From Planctomycetota bacterium (GTDB lineage Bacteria > Planctomycetota > Planctomycetia > Isosphaerales > Isosphaeraceae): a stretch of 7,161 bases of DNA. Location of the stretch: assembly GCA_021778575.1 (NCBI GenBank), contig JAJYCH010000246.1, positions 1-7,161 on the forward strand. The letters are read 5' to 3'. How positions within the stretch are numbered: position 1 is the first letter of the stretch; every line of letters begins with the position of its first letter. Both the position numbers and the translations under genes were made by a program. The notes beneath the pieces were generated by a model that did no database searches, was not told the DNA's origin, and saw nothing but the letters and a program-made list of their open reading frames with translations. Below are positions 1 to 4,400 of the stretch, in pieces.

Positions 1-1
1 G

Positions 2-187
2 GGAATGCCCCCGTTCGCGACCGAACAGGTGCGCCGGCAGCACGCGCACCTCGGGCCGAAGCGGGTCGAGGAGCTCCCTGCCCTCCTCTTGCAGGCCGAC
101 CTCGACCTGAAGGGTTCATCCACCCTCACGCCGCGGGTGGTGCTCGAGCGGTTGCTGATCGGCCTGGCGCGGCCGCGTACGGATTGA
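2..187 (+). CDS. holA: DNA polymerase III delta subunit, C-terminal end (partial)
   Basis: This is the last 61 codons of a gene that begins before the window. In the family, the delta subunit is the clamp-loader wrench that opens the beta sliding clamp during chromosome replication in the cytoplasm. What is visible is the C-terminal helical collar segment: a GMPPF motif at the first codons, then LQADLDLKGSS, then the closing VLERLLIGLA helix. This order (GxPPF, then a leucine-rich LLxADLxLKG segment, then an LERLL helix) is typical of HolA C-termini, including those in planctomycetes. The stop is TGA at 185-187. The clamp- and ATPase-contacting parts lie outside the window, so function rests on a short tail. 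The endonuclease-like gene follows 45 bases later in the same frame and direction with no evident terminator between them, so co-transcription is possible. Confidence 0.78.
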   Translation, partial: GMPPFATEQVRRQHAHLGPKRVEELPALLLQADLDLKGSSTLTPRVVLERLLIGLARPRTD

Positions 188-232
188 CCGGTCGCCCGAA
201 CGGGATCGCTGGTCCGGACTTCCTGCGCGGCG

Positions 233-1024
233 ATGGTGCTCGACTGGTTGAAAACTCAGCAGGGTCTGACGGTCGAATCGCCCCCGGCGGCCAATTCGTC
301 AGGACGTCAGGGATTCCTCTGGTCGAGCGTCCCCTACCAGGACGATGCTCCGGCGATCCGGTCCGAGGGAGAACTCGCCGGCGCGATCGAGCACCTTCAG
401 TTCGCGGTCTTCCGCCGCTATCAGAACCAGCTCACGAAAGCGGAGCGGGCTCGGCTCGACAACACGATCCAGAATGCCTTGTTCAAGATCGATCGCTACG
501 CCGAGCGGCTCGGAGCCGACGACCGGTTGAAAGTCGAGGCCGAATGCCTCGAACTGCGCAACCAGGTCCGCGACGGGCGCGAACGGGCCGACAAGCTCCG
601 ACTTCAGGGACGCCGGGCCGAGCTGAAACTCTCGCAACTGGCGACGCTCACCCCTGAAGGATTCGAGGAGTTCGTCGGCGAGGTTTTCGAGGCCCTCGGA
701 TTTACGGTGGAACATGTCGGCGGAACCGGCGACCAGGGGGTCGATCTCCGGGTCTGTCGCGGCGGCTTGATCGGAGTGGTTCAGTGTAAATACCAGAGCC
801 GAGGGGTGATCGGTTCGCCCGACCTCCAGAAATTCCTGGGCTCGATCCATCATAGCCGGAGCCACAAGGGGTTCTTCGTGACCACCCGGACGTTCTCGCT
901 CTCGGCCGAGAAATTTGCTAGCGAACATCCCATCGAATTGATCGACGGGCCTCGGCTGGTCGAACTGGTCGAGGAAGCGATGGGTCCGGGAGCCCGCAAG
1001 GAACCCGAGCCTGCCTGGTTCTGA
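233..1024 (+). CDS. Mrr-like restriction endonuclease-fold protein
   Basis: The 263-residue protein ends in a PD-(D/E)xK nuclease domain of the Mrr type (about residues 138-250). Visible motifs are the FEEFVGEVFEALGF helix with candidate Glu145/146, then GGTGDQGVD with catalytic Asp171, then VVQCKY giving Gln184-x-Lys186, and the core strand GFFVTT (213-218) before an FS-x-SAEKFA helix. In the family these residues bind metal and cut DNA; Mrr itself acts on methylated DNA. Residues 45-135 are charged and predicted helical, possibly coiled coil, and do not look like the winged-helix N-terminal domain of E. coli Mrr. No membrane segment or signal peptide is seen. The ATG at 233 is the first usual start codon after the in-frame holA stop; it has no good Shine-Dalgarno. 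No methyltransferase or specificity gene is adjacent, so a stand-alone defence or DNA-repair nuclease is inferred. The fold call is firm; the biological role is not known. Confidence 0.82.
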   Translation: MVLDWLKTQQGLTVESPPAANSSGRQGFLWSSVPYQDDAPAIRSEGELAGAIEHLQFAVFRRYQNQLTKAERARLDNTIQNALFKIDRYAERLGADDRLKVEAECLELRNQVRDGRERADKLRLQGRRAELKLSQLATLTPEGFEEFVGEVFEALGFTVEHVGGTGDQGVDLRVCRGGLIGVVQCKYQSRGVIGSPDLQKFLGSIHHSRSHKGFFVTTRTFSLSAEKFASEHPIELIDGPRLVELVEEAMGPGARKEPEPAWF

Positions 1025-1026
1025 AC

Positions 1027-1053
1027 CATCAAGTTGATCGAGTCGCCTTGATG
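1027..1053 (+). terminator. Weak candidate terminator hairpin after endonuclease gene
   Basis: CATCAAG (1027-1033) and CTTGATG (1047-1053) are perfect 7-base inverted repeats with a 13-base loop, starting three bases after the TGA stop. There is no T-run behind the stem and the stem is AT-rich, so it is not a classic intrinsic terminator. An overlapping alternative pairs TCGCC (1043-1047) with GGCGA (1056-1060). Confidence 0.28.
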
Positions 1054-1231
1054 TCGGCGATTTCGACAAATTCTCAACGGCTTGTGGTCGAATGTTCTCG
1101 GGCGGCCTAGAGTGAAGTGAAGAATGCGAGACTGGCCCGTCAATTGCATTAGATTCCTCGGGATCGATCAGCAGCCGATGGGTGAAGAGTCAGGGATCGT
1201 GAAGGATGGGACGGAGGCACGAACGAGTCGC

Positions 1232-1261
1232 TTGACTGGGGGATGACCGACGGGGTATTTT
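1232..1261 (+). promoter_or_regulatory. Candidate sigma-70-type promoter for the 79-residue gene
   Basis: TTGACT (1232-1237) matches the -35 consensus at five of six bases. After 18 bases, TATTTT (1256-1261) matches the -10 consensus at four of six. Transcription would begin near 1268, giving a leader of roughly 54 bases that contains the hairpin at 1272-1290 and the ribosome binding site. The call is by consensus match only. Confidence 0.35.
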
Positions 1262-1271
1262 CTCGGACAGA

Positions 1272-1290
1272 GATCCGGGAGGACCCGATC
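1272..1290 (+). promoter_or_regulatory. Leader hairpin upstream of the 79-residue gene
   Basis: GATC (1272-1275) and GGG (1277-1279) pair with CCC (1284-1286) and GATC (1287-1290) around a four-base loop, with one bulged C at 1276. It lies between the candidate -10 and the ribosome binding site. It could shape the mRNA leader or be chance in GATC-rich DNA. Confidence 0.25.
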
Positions 1291-1307
1291 GATCACGATT
1301 CCCAGCC

Positions 1308-1314
1308 AAGGAGG
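1308..1314 (+). promoter_or_regulatory. Strong ribosome binding site (AAGGAGG)
   Basis: AAGGAGG is a full match to the anti-Shine-Dalgarno core, with 7 bases before ATG 1322. It is the best site on the plus strand of this window. A competing ATG at 1317 lies only two bases from the site and opens a frame of only 11 codons, so ATG 1322 is chosen. Confidence 0.75.
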
Positions 1315-1321
1315 GTATGGA

Positions 1322-1561
1322 ATGTCAGTTTGCAAAAATGAAAGCGTGTTGAAGGAACTTGTCTTGCCGGCGGAGTTCGAGGATCTGGAGGGTCTGCTCC
1401 AGGCCGATCTCCGGGCCGTCGTGACCATGTTGACTCAGCGGGCCAATGAGCGTCTGCTTCTGACCCGTCGCGAGTCGATCCAGCTCCGCCGGTCACTCTG
1501 GAACAACCTGACAGCCGCCGTCAACGAGGCTGTCGAACCGCTCTCGGCCGATCGTCGCTGA
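1322..1561 (+). CDS. Small hypothetical protein, 79 residues
   Basis: I do not recognise a family. The protein is short, soluble-looking and likely mostly helical. Residues 13-37 are acidic and leucine-rich (LPAEFEDLEGLLQADLRAVV). Residues 38-57 are basic (QRANERLLLTRRESIQLRRS), and the end returns to a helix with NNLTAAVNEAVEPL. There is no signal peptide, membrane segment, metal-binding Cys pattern or recognised DNA-binding motif; the only cysteine is residue 4. The optimal ribosome binding site, the candidate promoter upstream and codon use like its neighbours argue that it is a real gene. It precedes coaC by 55 bases on the same strand. In many bacteria rpoZ (RNA polymerase omega, similar length) sits before coaBC, but I see no omega-like sequence here, so that position match is only a weak idea. 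Confidence 0.62.
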   Translation: MSVCKNESVLKELVLPAEFEDLEGLLQADLRAVVTMLTQRANERLLLTRRESIQLRRSLWNNLTAAVNEAVEPLSADRR

Positions 1562-1563
1562 CT

Positions 1564-1577
1564 GAACCGGCGGGTTC
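1564..1577 (+). terminator. Weak hairpin between the 79-residue gene and coaC
   Basis: GAACC (1564-1568) and GGTTC (1573-1577) form a perfect 5-base stem with a four-base loop, two bases after the TGA stop; a T4 run follows at 1586-1589. The short stem and the displaced T-run make it at best a leaky terminator or an mRNA-end stabiliser, so read-through into coaC is likely. Confidence 0.25.
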
Positions 1578-1616
1578 TGGGCGAATTTTCCTGTCGGATC
1601 GAAAGAATTTCCTCGA

Positions 1617-2279
1617 ATGTCCCAGATCGTCCTTGGAGTGACCGGGTCGGTAGCGGCCCTACGGGTGCCCACGCTCCATGCCGCGCTCCGGGCGGCCGGG
1701 CACCGGGTCCGAGTGATCGCGACCGAACCTTCGCTTCATTTCTTCGACAAGACGGAGCTCTCGGTCGATCCGTTCGACCCCCTCGGTGGTCCCGTGTTTC
1801 GCGACGGCGACGAGTGGCCCAGCCAGCGCTGGCGACGCGATGACCCGGTTCTTCATATCGAGTTCCGTCGCTGGGCCGACCTCCTGGTCGTCGCTCCGCT
1901 CGACGCCAATACTCTGGCCAAATTCGCGCTCGGGTTCTCCGACAACTTCCTGACCTGCCTCTATCGAGCCTGGGACTTCGCGAAGCCGGTCGTTCTCGCA
2001 CCGGCCATGAATACGTTGATGTGGGAGAGCCCGATCACCCGACGCCACCTGGCGCAGATTCTCGACGATCACGGCGAAAGTCGCCCGCTCGAAGACTGGT
2101 CGCTCGCCGAGGCCGACGCCGTCTTCGCCCGTCACGCTCCCAAGCTCCTCCTCGTCCCGCCGCAGGCCAAACGCCTGGCTTGCGGCGACGTCGGCACCGG
2201 CGCGATGGCCGAAGTCGTCGCCATCGCCGAGGCTGTTCGCGTGTCGCTGGGAGATTCATCGACGGATCGTTCGCTCTGA
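1617..2279 (+). CDS. coaC: Phosphopantothenoylcysteine decarboxylase (stand-alone CoaC)
   Basis: This enzyme is a cytoplasmic flavoprotein that decarboxylates 4'-phosphopantothenoylcysteine to 4'-phosphopantetheine, the third step of coenzyme A synthesis. The 220 residues carry the HFCD flavoprotein fold: the FMN-binding GVTGSVAA loop at 7-14, catalytic His80 in VLHIEFRRWADLL, and APLDANTLAKFALGFSDN (93-110). The PAMNTLMW motif has Asn132 and Met135, and the substrate-lid motif LACGDVGTGAMAE contains Cys189. These match the His/Asn/Met/Cys set known from plant AtHAL3 and human PPCDC. The C-terminal CoaB synthetase domain of the usual bacterial CoaBC fusion is absent, and the length fits monofunctional enzymes, so CoaB should be encoded elsewhere. 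The first codons match the family start; only a weak purine stretch (GAAAGAA, 1601-1607) precedes it. An epidermin-type peptide decarboxylase is a less likely alternative, as no peptide gene is adjacent. Confidence 0.88.
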   Translation: MSQIVLGVTGSVAALRVPTLHAALRAAGHRVRVIATEPSLHFFDKTELSVDPFDPLGGPVFRDGDEWPSQRWRRDDPVLHIEFRRWADLLVVAPLDANTLAKFALGFSDNFLTCLYRAWDFAKPVVLAPAMNTLMWESPITRRHLAQILDDHGESRPLEDWSLAEADAVFARHAPKLLLVPPQAKRLACGDVGTGAMAEVVAIAEAVRVSLGDSSTDRSL

Positions 2280-2305
2280 GCGACGATGGGCTTCGCCGGC
2301 TCAGA
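2275..2305. terminator. Candidate shared terminator between convergent genes
   Basis: TCTGAGC (2275-2281) and GCTCAGA (2299-2305) are perfect inverted repeats that contain the stop codons of coaC (TGA 2277-2279) and of the SUFU gene (TGA on the minus strand, 2303-2301). The 17-base loop holds a smaller GGC/GCC stem (2289-2291 with 2295-2297). No T-run follows on either strand, so termination is uncertain. Confidence 0.35.
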
Positions 2306-3038
2306 ACGGCCAGATCGACTTCCGGGCGACATTCTTCCGACCAGGCTTGAGCAGTTCGGTCACCCCTTGTTTCGTCAGCTTCTGGAAGATCTCGTCCGAC
2401 CCCTTCTTGAGCTTCAAATCGACCTCTTCGAGATATAAGCGAATCACGGCGAGGAACCGGACCACCTTGCCGGGAGCGGTCTCGACCTGGTCGAAACCGG
2501 GTGGGGTCGTCTGCGGATTGACCAGCAAGGCGCAGCAAAATTTCGTGGTCGGATCGAACGGCTCGGGCGGGTCGCCATTGGGCACGGTGTGGCCGGGAGC
2601 GAGCCAGGTCTGGTATTCGTGGGGCAACCGGCTGAGCATCTTCACGAGACCGATCGGCCAGTAATTGGCCTCGTCCTGGAACGCCTCGTCAGAGACTTTC
2701 CAGGTTGGCGGCAAGCAGATCATCAGCTCGGCATATCGGGCGTCATCAACGCCATCGGGCACGGTCATCGGCCGGTCGCTCATGCCGGTGGTGATGAACG
2801 TCCAGAAGTTCCGATCGGGCCGGGGCTTGATCTCGTGAACATCGATGTGGACGAGATCGGACAGAAGCTCATGGTAGACCAGGTCGATCGGGCCGAGATG
2901 GGACTCGACGTGCGAGCAGATGGCCTCGGCGTCCGACCCGTCGCTGATCGCCGGCTCAAAGGGGCGCTCTCTCGGTTTGTGGCGAAAGATCGGCTGGCCC
3001 GATTCCGAGACCTCGATTTCCTCTTCACCTTCACTCAT
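2301..3038 (-). CDS. Suppressor-of-fused (SUFU) domain protein
   Basis: The 245-residue protein resembles the bacterial SUFU family. Residues about 45-222 carry the domain: LVYHELLSDLVHIDVHEIKP, then RNFWTFITTGMSDRPM, then YAELMICLPPTWK, the WPIGLVKMLSRLPHEYQTWL segment, GHTVPNGDPPEPFD, and a final LYLEEVDLKLKKGSDE strand and helix. The N-terminus is acidic (SEGEEEIE) and the C-terminus basic (GRKNVARKSIWPF). No signal peptide or membrane helix is visible, so it is probably cytoplasmic. Animal SUFU inhibits Gli factors. Bacterial members are known as immunity-like proteins in polymorphic toxin systems or as proteins of unknown role. No toxin gene is next to it here, so its role is open. ATG 3038 is preferred over TTG 3047 because AGGGAGG ends 9 bases before the ATG but touches the TTG. 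It converges on coaC and diverges from the LysR-type gene. Confidence 0.85.
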   Translation of the reverse strand: MSEGEEEIEVSESGQPIFRHKPRERPFEPAISDGSDAEAICSHVESHLGPIDLVYHELLSDLVHIDVHEIKPRPDRNFWTFITTGMSDRPMTVPDGVDDARYAELMICLPPTWKVSDEAFQDEANYWPIGLVKMLSRLPHEYQTWLAPGHTVPNGDPPEPFDPTTKFCCALLVNPQTTPPGFDQVETAPGKVVRFLAVIRLYLEEVDLKLKKGSDEIFQKLTKQGVTELLKPGRKNVARKSIWPF

Positions 3039-3047
3039 CGCCGTCAA

Positions 3048-3054
3048 CCTCCCT
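3048..3054 (-). promoter_or_regulatory. Ribosome binding site that sets the SUFU start
   Basis: The minus strand reads AGGGAGG here. It leaves 9 bases to ATG 3038 but no space to TTG 3047, so translation should begin at the ATG. Confidence 0.7.
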
Positions 3055-3165
3055 GGTTCTTACCCGATCGTGGGACGTAGCTTAGCCGAGCCCGCGGGTG
3101 GTCGCAACGCGAAACGTCCCGGGCGCGGATCCTGTTCGTTTCCGGAAGAAGCGTTGAAGAAAGCG

Positions 3166-3179
3166 TGTTCTGGGGAACA
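3166..3179. promoter_or_regulatory. Perfect inverted repeat TGTTC-N4-GAACA
   Basis: A 14-base dyad (TGTTCTGGGGAACA) lies in the divergent region, about 18 bases before the candidate -35 of the regulator gene. It could be a repressor operator. Its arms are oriented opposite to the GAAC-N4-GTTC LexA box of Gram-positive bacteria, so I do not call it a LexA site. Confidence 0.25.
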
Positions 3180-3196
3180 ACTTCGGGCATTTGGTC

Positions 3197-3227
3197 TTGA
3201 CATTAGTACCTCGCCGTATACTACTAT
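3197..3227 (+). promoter_or_regulatory. Candidate promoter and operator of the LysR-type gene
   Basis: A perfect -35 hexamer TTGACA (3197-3202) lies in an unusually AT-rich patch. Possible -10 hexamers are TATACT (3217-3222, five of six matches, but only a 14-base gap) and TACTAT (3222-3227, a 19-base gap). Neither spacing is ideal, as is common for regulated promoters. Overlapping it is a dyad TAGTA (3204-3208) with TACTA (3219-3223), spaced by 10 bases, and GTACTAT recurs at 3253-3259. LysR-type proteins usually bind interrupted AT-rich dyads near their own promoter, so autoregulation is plausible. Confidence 0.42.
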
Positions 3228-3269
3228 TACAATTCTCAATAGAAGCTCGTCCGTACTATCAGAGGAATT

Positions 3270-3282
3270 GCCGACCGTCGGC
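3270..3282. promoter_or_regulatory. 13-base palindrome next to the regulator start codon
   Basis: GCCGAC (3270-3275) and GTCGGC (3277-3282) form a perfect palindrome around one central C, eight bases before ATG 3291. It takes the place where a ribosome binding site would be; no Shine-Dalgarno is visible. It may be a protein-binding site or chance in GC-rich DNA. Confidence 0.28.
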
Positions 3283-3290
3283 GACCGGCC

Positions 3291-4253
3291 ATGCAGCTCG
3301 AATCGATCAAGATCTTCTGCGACGTGGTGCGTTGGGCCAGTTTTTCGAGAGGCGCTCGAGAGAATGGGATCTCGCAATCGTCGGCCAGTCAGGTGGTCCA
3401 CCAGCTTGAGGTCCGGCTGGGGGTGAAGCTGATTGATCGGTCGAAGCGGCCGCTGGTCCCGACTCCGGAGGGCAAGGTTTATTATGACGGCTGCAAGGAA
3501 CTGGTCGGCCGCTATCTTGAGGTGGAAAACCGGGTCAAGTCGCTGGAGAACGATCGGAAGCTGACCGGGACAGTCCGGGTGGCGGCGATCTATTCGGTCG
3601 GTCTTCATCATATGAGCCGCTACGTCGAGCAGTTCCGCCAGGAGTATCCCGAGGTCGATGTCCGGATCGACTATCTGCACCCGACCCGGGTGATCGAGAA
3701 CGTGATCGGCGGCGCGGCCGATCTGGGTCTTGTTTCGTTCCCGAGAAAGTGGCCCGAATTGACGGCGATCCCCTGGCGTGAGGAAGAAATGGTCCTGGCC
3801 GTCCATCCCTCGCATCGGTTCGCCGGTCTGGCCGAGATCGACGCCAAGGCGCTCGATGGCGAGCGGTTCGTCGGCTTCGAGCCGGAGTTGCCGATCCGCC
3901 GGGCGGTTGATCGGTTCCTCCGGAACCACGGGGTCCATGTCCGTGTCGTTCTCGAATTCGATAATATTGAAACGATCAAGCGTGCCGTCGAAGTTCCCTC
4001 GGGCGTGGCGATCTTGCCCGAGCCAACCCTGGCCGGCGAGGTCAAGGCGGGGATGATCCGCGCGATCCGGTTCCAGGACCGCCGACCGACTCGACCACTG
4101 GCGATCATCCACCGGCGCTCCGAGCAACCCGGGCTGGCGGCCTCTCGGTTCCTCGAATTGTTGACGCGCGTCGACGGAACGACGGGCTTGAAACCCGTGG
4201 AAGCAATCGCCCTCGCCGATCCCGCGAACCGCGGAATCGTCGGGGGCGTCTAA
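3291..4253 (+). CDS. LysR-type transcriptional regulator
   Basis: The 320-residue protein has the standard two-part LysR build. The winged helix-turn-helix spans residues 3-62: IKIFCDVVRWASFSRGA, then the recognition segment GISQSSASQVVHQLEVRLG, then the wing RSKRPLVPTPEG. A linker helix (63-90) follows, and the effector-binding domain runs from TGTVRVAAIYSVGLHHM (92-108) to about 295. It includes ADLGLVSFP and the EFDNIETIKRAVEVPSGVAILPEP segment, which resembles the CysB/CbbR/GltC side of the family. The domain binds a small metabolite and the protein acts as a tetramer on DNA. ATG 3291 fits the family start and there is no in-frame alternative close by. The gene lies 147 bases upstream of gltB on the same strand, so control of glutamate synthase is a reasonable inference, as for GltC in Bacillus. 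Unlike gltC, it is not divergent from its presumed target. The effector cannot be read from the sequence. Confidence 0.9.
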   Translation: MQLESIKIFCDVVRWASFSRGARENGISQSSASQVVHQLEVRLGVKLIDRSKRPLVPTPEGKVYYDGCKELVGRYLEVENRVKSLENDRKLTGTVRVAAIYSVGLHHMSRYVEQFRQEYPEVDVRIDYLHPTRVIENVIGGAADLGLVSFPRKWPELTAIPWREEEMVLAVHPSHRFAGLAEIDAKALDGERFVGFEPELPIRRAVDRFLRNHGVHVRVVLEFDNIETIKRAVEVPSGVAILPEPTLAGEVKAGMIRAIRFQDRRPTRPLAIIHRRSEQPGLAASRFLELLTRVDGTTGLKPVEAIALADPANRGIVGGV

Positions 4254-4328
4254 CATCAACCGCAAACCAATCCGGGTCGGGATCTCCCCCCCTCCAGAGC
4301 CTTCCACCGAAGGCCGACCCAATCCTCT

Positions 4329-4351
4329 CCCTTCCGGATGTCCCGGAAGGG
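4329..4351 (+). promoter_or_regulatory. Perfect 9-base stem-loop in the gltB leader
   Basis: CCCTTCCGG (4329-4337) pairs perfectly with CCGGAAGGG (4343-4351) around the five-base loop ATGTC. The GC-rich stem would be stable in RNA. The loop contains an ATG in frame with gltB. No T-run follows, so it is not a classic terminator. Confidence 0.55.
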
Positions 4352-4367
4352 TCCGCCGATTCGAGAC

Positions 4368-4386
4368 CCACGGCAAGGCGCCGTGG
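4368..4386 (+). promoter_or_regulatory. Second stem-loop, abutting the gltB ribosome binding site
   Basis: CCACGGC (4368-4374) pairs perfectly with GCCGTGG (4380-4386) around the five-base loop AAGGC. The 3' arm overlaps the first two bases of GGAAGGG (4385-4391), the likely ribosome binding purine tract of gltB, so folding could influence translation. Confidence 0.5.
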
Positions 4387-4400
4387 AAGGGCAGGCCATC

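Larger units (their letters stand above)
1025..1321. other. Non-coding spacer with promoter and leader elements
   Basis: This 297-base stretch has no convincing gene. It holds, in order: an inverted repeat just after the endonuclease stop (1027-1053), a candidate promoter (1232-1261), a bulged leader hairpin (1272-1290) and a strong ribosome binding site (1308-1314). Short open frames here, such as the 19-codon frame from ATG 1051, have no family features. The size of the spacer and the elements at its 3' end suggest that the downstream 79-residue gene starts a new transcript. Confidence 0.5.
4254..4400 (+). promoter_or_regulatory. Hairpin-rich spacer or leader upstream of gltB
   Basis: The 147 bases between the regulator stop and gltB are dense in perfect inverted repeats. 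GGGTCGG (4274-4280) pairs with CCGACCC (4314-4320), enclosing GCCTTC (4299-4304) with GAAGGC (4309-4314). These are followed by the stems at 4329-4351 and 4368-4386. No T-run and no good promoter hexamers are seen, so either gltB is read from the regulator's promoter or its promoter is atypical. I do not recognise a known riboswitch class. If gltB starts at ATG 4338, the last 63 bases are coding. Confidence 0.5.

Noticed and set aside
299..1069. A 256-codon minus-strand frame opposite the endonuclease gene
   Set aside because: The plus strand carries clear nuclease motifs, and this frame is their antisense shadow with no recognisable domain or ribosome binding site.
1051..1110. A 19-codon open frame in the spacer after the endonuclease gene
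   Set aside because: It has no ribosome binding site or recognisable motif, and frames of this length are expected by chance.
1564..1577. GAACC-N4-GGTTC as a LexA box
   Set aside because: The spacing between GAAC and GTTC is six bases, not the four of the known box, and its place after a stop codon is unlike an operator.
1435..2001. Arginine-rich minus-strand frame opposite coaC and the 79-residue gene
   Set aside because: The composition is typical of a GC-rich out-of-frame translation, and it overlaps well-supported coaC motifs.
2347..3080. Plus-strand frames opposite the SUFU gene
   Set aside because: SUFU motifs are continuous on the minus strand; the plus-strand frames show no domain.
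4329..4351. The 9-base stem-loop as an intrinsic terminator of the regulator gene
   Set aside because: No T-run follows the stem and it lies 75 bases after the stop, close to gltB; a leader role fits better.
4254..4400. A known glutamine riboswitch in front of gltB
   Set aside because: I could not recognise the conserved core of the glnA-type glutamine RNA; only generic hairpins are visible.
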